NCBI RefSeq assembly: GCF_009801115.1
Contig: NZ_VTOL01000002.1
Location: 248,001-312,000, forward strand
Length of the DNA: 64,000 nt
Origin: Dyadobacter sp. 3J3
GTDB taxonomy: Bacteria; Bacteroidota; Bacteroidia; Cytophagales; Spirosomataceae
Direction: 5' to 3'
Of this stretch, positions 16,959 through 26,753 are shown one piece after another. Each line of letters opens with the position of its first letter. The first letter of the stretch is position 1. The translations under genes and the position numbers were made by a program. A model generated the notes under the pieces. It made no database searches. It worked only from the letters and a program-made list of their open reading frames with translations, and had not been told where the DNA came from.

Positions 16959-19900
16959 TTACGAATGAAGCCAGACCTTAATCAGCGAGAGTAACTTATC
17001 CACATCAACAGGTTTTGATATATAATCATTGGCTCCGGCAGATAAACACAATTCCCTATCCCCTTGCATCGCCTTTGCCGTTACCGCTATAATCGGCAAA
17101 TTATTCCATTTTTGCTCTTTCCGAATTAGCTTTGTTGCTTCGATACCATCCATTTCAGGCATCATTACATCCATAAGGATTAGGTCGATGTCGTTTGTTT
17201 CCCCAAGTTTCCCTATCGCCTCGCGACCATTTGTTGCTATAACAATAGCAAATCCGGCTTCTTCCAGAACAGCGCTCAAAGCAAAAATATTCCGCATGTC
17301 ATCATCTGCCAAAAGCACCTTTTTACCAACAAAAACACGTTCAGCATTTACAAAAGGATTACTGAAAGGCTGTGCTTTTTGAATAGAAGGTATCTGTTTC
17401 TGCTGGAATTTTTTCAAAAACAAATTCACCTCATCCAGCAAACGTTCGTTAGACTTTCGTGTCTTCATAACTATCGGATGAGAGTAGCGCATAACTTTCG
17501 ACAAATCTTCCTGTGAAAGATCTTCAGCTGTATTAACAATGACAGGCAAACCAGCCAGTTTAGGGTCCTGTTTTATCATATCGAGCAAATCAAGCCCATT
17601 CATATCCGACAAACGAACATCAAGAATTATTCCGTCTATCGTTTCCCTCGATAATATGGACAGTGCTTCGGCGCCCGAATAGGCGTATAAAACAAAAAGG
17701 TTGTTGTTTTCCAGAAAATTACCAAAATACTGGCTTTGATAAGCATCGTCTTCAATTAAAAGAATTCTTTTTTTACCGGTATTTGAGACTTCCAGTTTTA
17801 ATAAGTTAAATATAAACTCTGCTGATTTTTTGTCAACAGGTTTTTGCATAAAACCGATTGCACCTTCTTCCAGCACTTTTGAGATACTTTCATCACCGGC
17901 TGAAACGGTATGCACCGGAATAAGACTGGTTTTTGAATCGGATTTCAATTGCTTCAAAACTTCTTCACCCGAAATATCCGGAAGGTGCATATCCAGAATG
18001 ATGGCCGTAGGTTTGAAACTTTTTGCCATATCCAGTCCGCTGTAACCTGTTGATGCAATGAGCACATCAAAACCACTGTCACGCGCTTTACTCGCCATAT
18101 CCTCGGCAAAAATTGGATCATCTTCGATCAGGAGAAGACGATTCTCTTTAAAATTACGGACAATTTTAACCGGTTCGGGTATTTTGCTTATCATTTCCTG
18201 AACCGGTAGCTGCTTCTCAGTATCAGGAGCATTCGTCTGGCTATTTTTCTGAATTGGTATAGAAAGAGTGAAAGATGAGCCTTTTCCCACTTCACTTTTT
18301 AAAGAAATTGATCCTTTAAACAAAATTGCAAGTTCACGGCTTATGGATAAACCCAAGCCAGTTCCACCATATTTTCTGCTTGTAGAACCATCTGCCTGCT
18401 GAAAAGCATCGAAAATTGCCTTTTGCTTATCATCCGGAATACCAATACCCGTATCAGAAACTTCAAAATGCCATTGATTATTGTCTTGGGAGATAATAAG
18501 AGAAACAGCACCGGGCGCCGAGGTAAATTTTATGGCATTGGAAAGAAGATTTCGGATGACCTGCAATATCCTGACATGATCTACGAACAAAATCGCCGGA
18601 CAAGAATCCGTTTTGATCATTTTCAATTCAAGTCCTTTATTTTCGGCGATTTTCTGGAAAGTATTTCTTACTTCCACCATCAGCAATTCTGTATTTATCT
18701 CCTCAGGATGAAGTTCAACCTTTCCGGCTTCAACCTTGGCAAGATCCAGAATATCGTTGATAAGTGTCAGCAAATCATTACCGGAATTATTGATAACAGA
18801 TGCATATCGTTGCTCCTCATCGCTCAAACGGGCTGCTTTATTTTCAGATAAAATGCGCGAAAGGATTAAGATACTATTCAATGGCGTTCGCAATTCATGA
18901 CTCATATTAGCCAAAAATTCGCTTTTAAAACGACCCGATTTTTCAAGTTCATCGGCCTTGATCTGAATCTGATCTCTGGCTTCAACCAGGGTACTTTTTT
19001 GTTCTTCCAAAAGAAACGCCTTTTCTTCCAGTTCGGTATTGATCTGTTTTAATTCTTCCTGCTGCACACGAAGTTCTTCTTCAGATACCTGAATAATTGA
19101 GCTTTGTCTGGTAAGTTCTTCATTTGTAACTCTGAGCTCTTCCTGCTGACTTTCCAGTTCTTCTGCCTGAAGCTGGGTTTTGTCAAGTAATTCTTTCATG
19201 AGTTGTCGTTCTCTTGCTGCTACAAATGCTATCGCCACACCGTCCATTACCCTTTCCAAAAGTTTAATGACATTACCATCCGGCTCATTTAAGTATCCCA
19301 GTTCCAGCAGTCCGATGACTTTCCCTTCCTGAATCATTGTTTTTACAAAAACCGATTCTGGCATTGTATTTCCAAGTCCGGTTCCGATTTTCAGATATCC
19401 GGGAGCTACATCAAGCTTTTTAAAACTTTGTTTATCCTTTATGATTTGTCCAAATAAACCATTTTTAACCGTAATCAATTCAGTAATCCCGTTCCGTACA
19501 TCGACACCATAAGTAGATGCCAGATTCCAGGCGCTTGCGTCACGATTTACTATATACAAAAGCCCTCCGGATGCGTCAGTAAGTTTGGCCATTTTATGCA
19601 GAAACTTTTCTGCGAGTTCTGCCTCGGTAGGTTCTCCCCGTATTGAAACACTTACTTCAACAGCAGCTGATAAAATCCAGTTTTTACGCTGGTCTTCAAG
19701 TGATAATTTTTCCAGTTCCGCATTAGCTTTCAGCGCTTCCTCTTCAGATTTTAGCTGAGCTAAATATGTTTTTCGGATAAAGTAGAAAAGAATAAAAATG
19801 ACAAACATGAAAACCAAAGTCCCGCCCAGAATAATTTGTTTCGCTCTGGAAGCACTTATAACTGCCTGATCTTCACGAATAGTCAGCAATTTATTCTCCA

Positions 19901-20387
19901 TGTCTTCGACATGATTAAAATAAAAAGTGATTTGAGCTGATAATCTCTGCCCCGCGAAAACCATAGATTTCAAGGAGTCAATAGAATAATTATTTGATTT
20001 AATTAAATCCAGCTGCCGCGACATCAGACCTAGTCTGTTGTGAATCAAAGGATCAAGACTATCCAGACGTGCGGATTGTACTGGATTATCTGCAACTAAT
20101 TTTTGTAGAGTACTAAACTGTTGTAATACATTTTCACTTGCCTTCTGATGAACACTTTCAAAAGCACGATTATTCAGAAGCGCATATCCGCGGAGATTTG
20201 TTTCAGCGGTAAGAAATTCATTTCTGACTTCGGAGCAGGCTCTGATCACATCTCTGGTATGATCCACCCAACCTGCATTTTCCTGTTGTAGCAGAATAGC
20301 CTGATAAGAAGTGATACCTACGATTATTACAAGTGCAATGGATACAAATATGCCCGTAAAAACCTGTTGCTGAAACGAAAAGCGCAT
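16959..20387 (-). CDS. CHASE3-GAF hybrid histidine kinase with three receivers
   Basis: The protein is 1142 residues long. TM1 is at about 10-30, a CHASE3-type sensor region at 35-180 and TM2 at about 185-205. A GAF domain follows (about 240-395), then a long Glu/Gln-rich coiled coil (about 396-490, with repeats such as ESQQEELRVTNEEL and VSEEELRVQQEEL). HisKA has H498 in NMSHELRTPLNS, and the HATPase contains GIGIPDDKQ and GGTGLGLSIS. Three C-terminal receivers have acceptors in LDMHLPDISG, LDVRLSDMNG and MDVMMPEMDG. It heads the operon with CheR, CheB and a second hybrid kinase. The coiled coil between sensor and kinase resembles the signalling helix of chemoreceptors. Confidence 0.93.
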   Translation of the reverse strand: MRFSFQQQVFTGIFVSIALVIIVGITSYQAILLQQENAGWVDHTRDVIRACSEVRNEFLTAETNLRGYALLNNRAFESVHQKASENVLQQFSTLQKLVADNPVQSARLDSLDPLIHNRLGLMSRQLDLIKSNNYSIDSLKSMVFAGQRLSAQITFYFNHVEDMENKLLTIREDQAVISASRAKQIILGGTLVFMFVIFILFYFIRKTYLAQLKSEEEALKANAELEKLSLEDQRKNWILSAAVEVSVSIRGEPTEAELAEKFLHKMAKLTDASGGLLYIVNRDASAWNLASTYGVDVRNGITELITVKNGLFGQIIKDKQSFKKLDVAPGYLKIGTGLGNTMPESVFVKTMIQEGKVIGLLELGYLNEPDGNVIKLLERVMDGVAIAFVAARERQLMKELLDKTQLQAEELESQQEELRVTNEELTRQSSIIQVSEEELRVQQEELKQINTELEEKAFLLEEQKSTLVEARDQIQIKADELEKSGRFKSEFLANMSHELRTPLNSILILSRILSENKAARLSDEEQRYASVINNSGNDLLTLINDILDLAKVEAGKVELHPEEINTELLMVEVRNTFQKIAENKGLELKMIKTDSCPAILFVDHVRILQVIRNLLSNAIKFTSAPGAVSLIISQDNNQWHFEVSDTGIGIPDDKQKAIFDAFQQADGSTSRKYGGTGLGLSISRELAILFKGSISLKSEVGKGSSFTLSIPIQKNSQTNAPDTEKQLPVQEMISKIPEPVKIVRNFKENRLLLIEDDPIFAEDMASKARDSGFDVLIASTGYSGLDMAKSFKPTAIILDMHLPDISGEEVLKQLKSDSKTSLIPVHTVSAGDESISKVLEEGAIGFMQKPVDKKSAEFIFNLLKLEVSNTGKKRILLIEDDAYQSQYFGNFLENNNLFVLYAYSGAEALSILSRETIDGIILDVRLSDMNGLDLLDMIKQDPKLAGLPVIVNTAEDLSQEDLSKVMRYSHPIVMKTRKSNERLLDEVNLFLKKFQQKQIPSIQKAQPFSNPFVNAERVFVGKKVLLADDDMRNIFALSAVLEEAGFAIVIATNGREAIGKLGETNDIDLILMDVMMPEMDGIEATKLIRKEQKWNNLPIIAVTAKAMQGDRELCLSAGANDYISKPVDVDKLLSLIKVWLHS

Positions 20388-20644
20388 AAATTTTAAAATA
20401 ACGAAGAGTATTTACAAAAGGATTATCCAATTTCTCGTGAATATCAGCAAAAAAATGTAGTGGAACTAGATAACATACTTTTTTAGCCACGGAAACCATC
20501 GAGTTTTTTCTACGTTGTTACTAAATTTATTCACAAAGAAGAAAGAGAATGATAAATACCGGTATAACACAATTTACAAATAATTGTCCAATCTGCAATT
20601 TATGTAATTATTCCCTGATCAATAATTAATCTGTTAAAGCCAGA

Positions 20645-21130
20645 CTAATCAATCTCCTTGACCATCCATAATTCGCAGGAATGATGTCCGCTATTTCCCA
20701 GCGGATGATCAAGCAAGTCAAAACCTAATTTTTCATAAGCCTTAATGGCCTTGTCCAGCTCATTCATGGTTTCAAGATATATTCTTTTATAGCCTTTGAA
20801 TTTCGCATAATCTATACATTTCAGAATAAGTGTTCTGCCTAATCCTTTCCCTCTTGCATCCGGTTGAAGATACATTTTCACCAACTCTATTGTATCAGGA
20901 TCCAGACCTTCGGTTGGGAAAATACCCGCTCCGCCTAACAATTTGGAATTTTCAACAGCTACAAAATAAACACTGTTTTCAATCTGAAAAAGATCACTCA
21001 AATGATCCGTACTTTCGTCAAAATAAACGGTTCCAGGTTTGTTTGCTTTAAATTCTTCGAGTGCTCTTCTGATTATCTGAGCCAGTTCAGCATTATCTTC
21101 TGGTTGAATTTCTCTTATTGTAATACTCAT
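20645..21130 (-). CDS. GNAT-family N-acetyltransferase
   Basis: I choose ATG 21130 (MSITIREIQPEDNAEL); the frame opens at a TTG nine bases earlier. About 161 residues. The acetyl-CoA binding motif A is clear in VKMYLQPDARGKGLGRTL (R/Q-x-x-G-x-G/A pattern), followed by AIKAYEKLGFDLLDHPLG, the usual C-terminal motif B. The substrate cannot be told; the form resembles small GNATs acting on amino acids or small amines. It ends well before the hybrid kinase gene, and 16 bases separate its start from the helicase stop, so it is probably co-transcribed with the helicase gene. Confidence 0.85.
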   Translation of the reverse strand: MSITIREIQPEDNAELAQIIRRALEEFKANKPGTVYFDESTDHLSDLFQIENSVYFVAVENSKLLGGAGIFPTEGLDPDTIELVKMYLQPDARGKGLGRTLILKCIDYAKFKGYKRIYLETMNELDKAIKAYEKLGFDLLDHPLGNSGHHSCELWMVKEID

Positions 21131-21146
21131 AAATTTCAAGTAAAAT

Positions 21147-24100
21147 CTAGGTTATCCATTCAATAACCTCATTTTCAAGCGTTATCAAAACCGCTTTTGC
21201 CACGTTTCCTTCATTTTCAAAAACTCTGATCAAACGTTTCAAATGATTAATCGGCTGTTCATTTCCACTTCCTGCAATAAACGTCATAAAAACATAGGAA
21301 TCATCCGGCAATTGAACGATTCTATCTATATGAAGCATTTTTCCACCCGGCAGTAACAATTCTTTGTTGACCTGAACTTTAATATTTTCATTGTAAAGAC
21401 TGTTTAAAGTTTCGTTTTTCAATAAAGTCTTAACCTGTCCGTACAAAACTTTTGCTTCCTCTTTCACAACAATCCCTTCACGAACAAGCTGTCCGACGGT
21501 TTGAGATAAATCCGCTTCAACATTCATTTTGATCAGCAAATGCCTCATTTTTTGAAGATGATCCTTTTTCCTTTCAAAGGTTTCAACGTCAAAAATCCGC
21601 TCTGCCATTCGCCTTAGCCGCAGAGTATCGGTTCGGTCGTTACTGATCACATCCTTGACAAGATAAGTTGCAGCATTATTTTTTGAATGTGCATGAAAAC
21701 AATCCTGATTGCCCTGAGATAAAATGAATTTACTTTCCAGCTCATTATAAGCTGGTTGTGAATCCGGCTGACTTAAATAATCATGCAGCCAGGAACTTAC
21801 CTGTTGTGATTGTTTCAAGTTTTTCTCACGTTTGGCCAGAATATAAAGTCGTTGAATGGGCCTCGTAAAAGCCACATATAACAGGTTCAGATTTTCAACC
21901 ATAGTTCTCGTTTTCTCCTCCTGATACTGATCAGAAACCAGCGTATTATCAAGATCTTTAACCACCGAAACCAGAGAACTTCTCAGTTTCTTGGTGACTG
22001 GAAAAAGCTCATTTCCTTTTTCTGTCAAAACCAGTTCCTCATATGGGACCTCATCAAGATCGATCCACAATCTGTCCAGTTTCGCATTAGGCGTCACTTT
22101 CCAATTTGCATAAGGAACGATTACCACCGGATATTCAAGCCCTTTTGATTTATGGATCGTCGTAATTCTTAACGCATCCGTATCGGCAGGAATGGTGATC
22201 GAAAGTTTGTGTTTCGATGTATCCCAATAGGTAAGAAAATCACCAAGATGGTTACTTTTCCGCGTTCCGAATTCCAGAACAACGTCTAGAAAACGAAATA
22301 AATATTCATTTTCAGTCTTGTTTTCAAAAAGCCCAAAGGTCTGCATTAACTGCTCGCAAAGTTCAAAAACTGTTAACTGCCGTATTCTGAATGAAATTAA
22401 TTCAATATCCCATTTCAAAAAATAACCCAAAAACGAATCCAATCCTTTTTGCGTACAAAGCATACGAAGTGCTTCATGTTCTTCTGCGCTTGGATTTTCT
22501 CTGCGGATAACTCTGTGAAATAAATAAGCTGCCTCGTATCGCTTCAAACGCTGATCCGTATGCAAAACCTGCATAAAAGAGATAACGAAATGTACAGATC
22601 TGGAATAAGCCAGAGATAGCGCGTCATCTGAAATAAGTGGATATCCTGATTCTTTTAAAGCATTGGCGAGTGAGGTTGCTTCTTTCTTTTTCCTACATAA
22701 AATGGCAATATCGCGCCATTGATAACCGGAACTACGAAGTTCAGAAATAAGCTCCACGCTTCTTTTAACAATCGCATCATTTTTTGTCTGGTTTTCCAAA
22801 AACTCATCCGCAAATTCCTGCATTTCGATAAATTCCATCTGCACATGCCCACCTTCCTTGACCCCCGGAGGGATTTCCTGTTTGAAATTATCATCATATA
22901 CATGCCGGATCAGCGGAAATTCCTCTCCTACTGTTTCTGAAATAAATCCAAAAAACTGATTATTGAAAGTTGTAATTTCCCGAAAACTTCTGCGGTTAGT
23001 CCGTAAATGATTTATTTCAAGATGACTGTCGACGCTCCATAATCTTTCCTCATTGTAAATATTATCTCCCAAAATTGGCATCAGCTGCATCACCTGATTT
23101 TGCGCCAAATGCAGGATTAAATCCATATCACCACCTCTGAAACGATAAATAGATTGCTTGGCATCACCCACAATCAAATTGAAATAGCCATCGGCCAATG
23201 CATTTTCAATTAAAGGAAGCAAGTTGGCAAACTGCAATTTGGAAGTATCCTGAAATTCGTCAACAAGGATATGATTATACTTTTCACCAAGCCGCTCGAA
23301 AATAAAGGGAACCGGTTCTTTTGATACAATTTCAAGAATTCGACGGTTAAAATCAGAAATATGTACCTGATTATTTTGTTTTAAAAGTGCATCAAATTCT
23401 TTTCGGATTTCTCCCAGCAGCGACAAATTATAAAGATGCCGGTCGAGCTGAACGTATAATGTAATCTTTTCAGATTCTCCGTCTCTGATTTTTTCAATTT
23501 CAAAATACAACCGTTCCAATTCCGGCCTTATAGCTTCAATTTTATTCTTTATCGGAGCCGCCGTTTTTGCTCCATACCAGTTTTCCTCACCAATTGTTTT
23601 GCCACTGACGTAAGAATTAGGCAGAGTCCAGGTATTTTTGCCTTCACTCCTGTCTTTGAAATATCCATAAATTCCGCGAGCTCCCTGATAAAAATCTTTA
23701 TCCACTAACAATTCAGCCTCAATAAGTTCAAAAGCAATTAGCGACAAACGTTTTATAGCCTCTTCACGACCTTTCACAAATGCCCGCATATTATTACGAA
23801 TTGATACCCAGTCGCTCATTTGAAGATTAGCAACACGCTGCATTTGCAGATAACTTTGCTCACTCAACAAAGTGCCAGCAGTTTCTCTTATCTGTGCCGG
23901 TAATGATGACCAGCTTTTACCTTCCTCAGCTTTCTCTCTGTAATATTTTTCAACAATATCGGATAAAACCTCTTCCCCATCCTGACCGATACGTGCCAGC
24001 AACCGATCTACCGCATCGTCAAGTAATTGTCCGTCAAGCTGTGTTTCAAAAACAAAAGGAATTCCCAACTCATCAGTGAAACTGCTGATAAGTCGCTGTG

Positions 24101-24479
24101 TAAACTTATCAATCGTCATAACCGAAAAATCTGAATATCGGTGCAAAATCTGGCGAAAAACAAGTTGAGCACGTCCGGAAATCAATTCCTTTGCTCCGGC
24201 ATAAAGTTCAGGATCTTCCAGTGTTACGGGATACAGTTCCGTGATGACATCTTTAAGCATTGGATGTTCAGTACCTTCGGCCTCCATCGCATTCGCGAAA
24301 GTTCTGAGCATCAGCAAAATCCGCTCCTTCATTTCATTCGCCGCAGCATTTGTAAATGTAACGGCCAGAATTTGCCTGAAATAGGTGTCAGAATTGGAAT
24401 GCAGTGCAAGTTTGAGATACTCTTTGGTAAGTGTATATGTTTTACCTGAACCTGCTGATGAGCTATATACTTTAAACAC
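21147..24479 (-). CDS. AddA/RecB-like UvrD helicase, nuclease site degenerate
   Basis: The 1110-residue superfamily 1 DNA helicase has Walker A SSAGSGKTYTLTKEYL at the extreme N-terminus, motif Ia in LAVTFTNAAANEMKERIL, Walker B VDEFQDTSKLQF, LIVGDAKQSIYRFRGGD (motif III), TTIHKSKGLEYPVVIVPY (motif V) and LLYVAFTRPIQRLYI (motif VI). This is the AddA subunit type that repairs double-strand breaks. The last 150 residues sit where AddA has its RecB-type nuclease. IDRIV is there, but the catalytic 'DYKTG' position reads MTFIAG, so the nuclease looks dead. The start is GTG 24479. No addB is adjacent. Confidence 0.88.
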   Translation of the reverse strand: MFKVYSSSAGSGKTYTLTKEYLKLALHSNSDTYFRQILAVTFTNAAANEMKERILLMLRTFANAMEAEGTEHPMLKDVITELYPVTLEDPELYAGAKELISGRAQLVFRQILHRYSDFSVMTIDKFTQRLISSFTDELGIPFVFETQLDGQLLDDAVDRLLARIGQDGEEVLSDIVEKYYREKAEEGKSWSSLPAQIRETAGTLLSEQSYLQMQRVANLQMSDWVSIRNNMRAFVKGREEAIKRLSLIAFELIEAELLVDKDFYQGARGIYGYFKDRSEGKNTWTLPNSYVSGKTIGEENWYGAKTAAPIKNKIEAIRPELERLYFEIEKIRDGESEKITLYVQLDRHLYNLSLLGEIRKEFDALLKQNNQVHISDFNRRILEIVSKEPVPFIFERLGEKYNHILVDEFQDTSKLQFANLLPLIENALADGYFNLIVGDAKQSIYRFRGGDMDLILHLAQNQVMQLMPILGDNIYNEERLWSVDSHLEINHLRTNRRSFREITTFNNQFFGFISETVGEEFPLIRHVYDDNFKQEIPPGVKEGGHVQMEFIEMQEFADEFLENQTKNDAIVKRSVELISELRSSGYQWRDIAILCRKKKEATSLANALKESGYPLISDDALSLAYSRSVHFVISFMQVLHTDQRLKRYEAAYLFHRVIRRENPSAEEHEALRMLCTQKGLDSFLGYFLKWDIELISFRIRQLTVFELCEQLMQTFGLFENKTENEYLFRFLDVVLEFGTRKSNHLGDFLTYWDTSKHKLSITIPADTDALRITTIHKSKGLEYPVVIVPYANWKVTPNAKLDRLWIDLDEVPYEELVLTEKGNELFPVTKKLRSSLVSVVKDLDNTLVSDQYQEEKTRTMVENLNLLYVAFTRPIQRLYILAKREKNLKQSQQVSSWLHDYLSQPDSQPAYNELESKFILSQGNQDCFHAHSKNNAATYLVKDVISNDRTDTLRLRRMAERIFDVETFERKKDHLQKMRHLLIKMNVEADLSQTVGQLVREGIVVKEEAKVLYGQVKTLLKNETLNSLYNENIKVQVNKELLLPGGKMLHIDRIVQLPDDSYVFMTFIAGSGNEQPINHLKRLIRVFENEGNVAKAVLITLENEVIEWIT

Positions 24480-24536
24480 GTTTGAATTTTCTTATTTTGG
24501 AATAAAAACAGCGGTTGAAAACAACAAATCAAGTTA

Positions 24537-24562
24537 CAAAAAAAGCAGGCTAAATGCCTGCT
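24537..24562 (-). terminator. intrinsic terminator after the outer-membrane protein gene
   Basis: AGCAGGC (24544-24550) pairs with GCCTGCT (24556-24562), followed on the minus strand by seven Ts (24543-24537). It separates the barrel gene from the helicase gene. Confidence 0.85.
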
Positions 24563-24596
24563 CTTCCTATTTTCTATATTTTTGAATTACAATTCT

Positions 24597-25127
24597 TTAC
24601 AAATTGAAACGAATACCTGCGGAAAGATTAGGACTTAGATAGAATGGTCTTGGAAGCAATTCCACGTAAGCTCCTGTTTCTAAAAATACTGAGATCCTGT
24701 TGTCCGGAATGAAATACTCCACACCACCAATCGCAGATCCACCCAGAGAAATCGTTTTTTCACGATCGCCTGGAGGAGCTAGTGTTTTTTTGTTATCAGG
24801 GTAATAATTTCGGCTGTTAACCTGTCCGCCTAATCCATAATAAACACGAACATTCTCCGCATTAAACAGTGGCGTCGTCCATAAATAATGCACCTGGACA
24901 GACAATCCTGTCGTTCTATATTTTCCGCTTCGGTAGTTACGATCGTTGGACAATACACCACCATAAGTGCCAATAGTCACATCAAGCGCATGAATGTTAT
25001 TGAAGTATTTGCGGAAGTTAACGCCTGACGGTTCTCCTAATTTAAAACCAACGGCCCAATTGTTATCCTGCGCCTGAGCAAGCCCAAAGGAAAGTATACA
25101 AATAAAAGTAAGTGCTAATTTCTTCAT
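24597..25127 (-). CDS. small outer-membrane beta-barrel protein
   Basis: The 176-residue protein has a clean signal peptide (MKKLALTFICILSFGLAQAQ). The mature part is made of alternating amphipathic strands (WAVGFKLGEPSGVNFRKYF, GLSVQVHYLWTTPLF, VRVYYGLGGQVNSR, RISVFLETGAYVELL) and ends in the aromatic/hydrophobic ISAGIRFNL-like strand typical of barrel insertion signals (LSAGIRFNL). It belongs to the general porin-like/OmpA-barrel group of Bacteroidetes; the precise family is not clear. It lies 51 bases after hisC and ends at its own terminator, so it may be read from the his transcript or from a promoter in that gap. Confidence 0.72.
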   Translation of the reverse strand: MKKLALTFICILSFGLAQAQDNNWAVGFKLGEPSGVNFRKYFNNIHALDVTIGTYGGVLSNDRNYRSGKYRTTGLSVQVHYLWTTPLFNAENVRVYYGLGGQVNSRNYYPDNKKTLAPPGDREKTISLGGSAIGGVEYFIPDNRISVFLETGAYVELLPRPFYLSPNLSAGIRFNL

Positions 25128-25178
25128 AAATAAATTGTTGGTGCTGGGGATTGTTGTTATAGTGTGATATAAAAGTGT

Positions 25179-26252
25179 TTATGCAATTACGTTATTTTGC
25201 CGATATTTTTTTAAAGATTCTATCAAAACCTCGTTTTCCTGCTCCGTACCTACGGTAATCCGAAGACACCCTTCACACAAATGTACTTTGGATCTATCGC
25301 GAACAATAATAGCTTCGTTGATTAAATAAGCCATTACAGCTCTTGCATCGTCAAATTGTACAAGCAGGAAATTCGCATCGGATGGAAATATCTTATTCAC
25401 CAACGATAAATTTTCAAGCATCGTACGTAGGGAAGCTCTTTCTTTCAGAATTTCTTTCACCATTTCGTCCTTCTTTTCAACGGCGTTCAAACCTTCGAGT
25501 AAAGCGCGCTGAGCTGGCAGACTGATATTGTAAGGCGATTTGATTTTATTCAGGATTTTGATCAGGTCCGCAGAGGCAAAACACATGCCTGCACGAATAC
25601 CGGCAAGTCCCCAGGCTTTTGAAAAAGTTTGCAAAACAACCAGATTTGGAAATTCATCCAAACGCGAAATCCAGGAAACTGAATCCGTAAAATCAACGTA
25701 AGCTTCATCCACCACAACCAGACCATGGAAGTTATTCAGAAGAGTTACGATCGCTTCATCCTGCATCACATTTCCGGTCGGATTATTAGGCGTACAAACC
25801 CAGATAATTTTGGTATCCGGTGTGATTGCTTGCAAAACAGCCTCTACATCAATTTGATAATCAGCGGTTAGGGAAACTTTATCAATCTGCACATTATGTA
25901 TTGAAGCACTTACTTCATACATTCCATACGTTGGCGGCAAAATGATAACGTGGTCTTTTTGAGGTGTACAGGTAGCGCGGATCAACAAATCGATTGGTTC
26001 GTCGCTTCCATTTCCAAGAAAAATTCTTTTGGAATCAATATTTTTAATCGGACCTAATTTGGCTTTTATTTCAGCCTGGTAAGGATCAGGATAGCGGTTA
26101 TAATCTTCAACCGTTACGGATCCATAAGGATTTTCATTGGCATCCAGAAATACACCCGAATGTCCGGTATATTCATCACGAGCCGAAGAATAAGGAGCCA
26201 GAGTTAAAATATGCGGCCGAATGACCGAATTCAGGTCGAAGGAATTGTTCAT
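25179..26252 (-). CDS. hisC: histidinol-phosphate aminotransferase
   Basis: This fold-type I aminotransferase of 357 residues has SGVFLDANENPYGS at the N-terminus (substrate-recognition 'NENP'), IFLGNGSDEPIDLLIRA, IIWVCTPNNPTGNVM, the aspartate in VVVDEAYVDF, and the PLP lysine in LQTFSKAWGLAGIRAGM. It converts imidazole acetol phosphate to histidinol phosphate with glutamate. It sits downstream of hisS-hisG-hisD, but a toxin-antitoxin pair separates it from hisD. The other histidine genes (hisBHAFIE) are not in the window. Confidence 0.95.
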   Translation of the reverse strand: MNNSFDLNSVIRPHILTLAPYSSARDEYTGHSGVFLDANENPYGSVTVEDYNRYPDPYQAEIKAKLGPIKNIDSKRIFLGNGSDEPIDLLIRATCTPQKDHVIILPPTYGMYEVSASIHNVQIDKVSLTADYQIDVEAVLQAITPDTKIIWVCTPNNPTGNVMQDEAIVTLLNNFHGLVVVDEAYVDFTDSVSWISRLDEFPNLVVLQTFSKAWGLAGIRAGMCFASADLIKILNKIKSPYNISLPAQRALLEGLNAVEKKDEMVKEILKERASLRTMLENLSLVNKIFPSDANFLLVQFDDARAVMAYLINEAIIVRDRSKVHLCEGCLRITVGTEQENEVLIESLKKYRQNNVIA

Positions 26253-26309
26253 TTATACTATCTATTTGGGAGCGCACATCATCTTTAATACGAATCATCA
26301 CTCCTGTAA

Positions 26310-26753
26310 CTATAAAAATAATCTTTTGTCAAACTGAAAAGGCTCGGTATTAATAACTTTTACAGAGCCAAAATCGGCATGTAACGGGTTAATCAAATAA
26401 TTCTTTTCCGACGGAACCACCACCGATGGAACACACATCAGTAGTGTTTTATTTTCTTTCAGCCAGGAATCTCCCATTCCTTTACTCCACTGCTGATCCT
26501 CGTGCCAATCTATAATCGGATAAGGATTAAGAACCAGTGCATTATCAGGTACAAATAAAACAACAACAACAAAGTCTTTCGGAGGATTTGGCTGCTGCCA
26601 GTGAACTATGATTTCCAACATGGCCAGTGACCGGCGAGAAGATGTGTAAAGCATGGAATTCTGAGGTGTATTCCATCGTCCACCATGCCTGTAAGCGCCA
26701 ATTCCTGTTAAATCATGCTGATATTCTGACCTTGTGATTCTGAATAGCTCCAT
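26310..26753 (-). CDS. RES-domain toxin
   Basis: The 147-residue RES-family protein shows the conserved features of the fold: an N-terminal Arg (FRITRSEY), the GGRWNTPQNSMLYTSS segment and the Glu in SLAMLEIIVHW, which together give the Arg-Glu-Ser set that names the family. Characterised RES toxins (for example MbcT, ParT) degrade NAD+ or ADP-ribosylate targets. The gene starts immediately after the antitoxin stop (TAAATG, no gap), the usual Xre-RES order. It stands between hisD and hisC, reading the same way. Confidence 0.9.
   Translation of the reverse strand: MELFRITRSEYQHDLTGIGAYRHGGRWNTPQNSMLYTSSRRSLAMLEIIVHWQQPNPPKDFVVVVLFVPDNALVLNPYPIIDWHEDQQWSKGMGDSWLKENKTLLMCVPSVVVPSEKNYLINPLHADFGSVKVINTEPFQFDKRLFL

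Noticed and set aside
22655..22903. Open frame on the minus strand inside the helicase gene
   Set aside because: It is an out-of-frame shadow of the helicase, has no domain and no start context.
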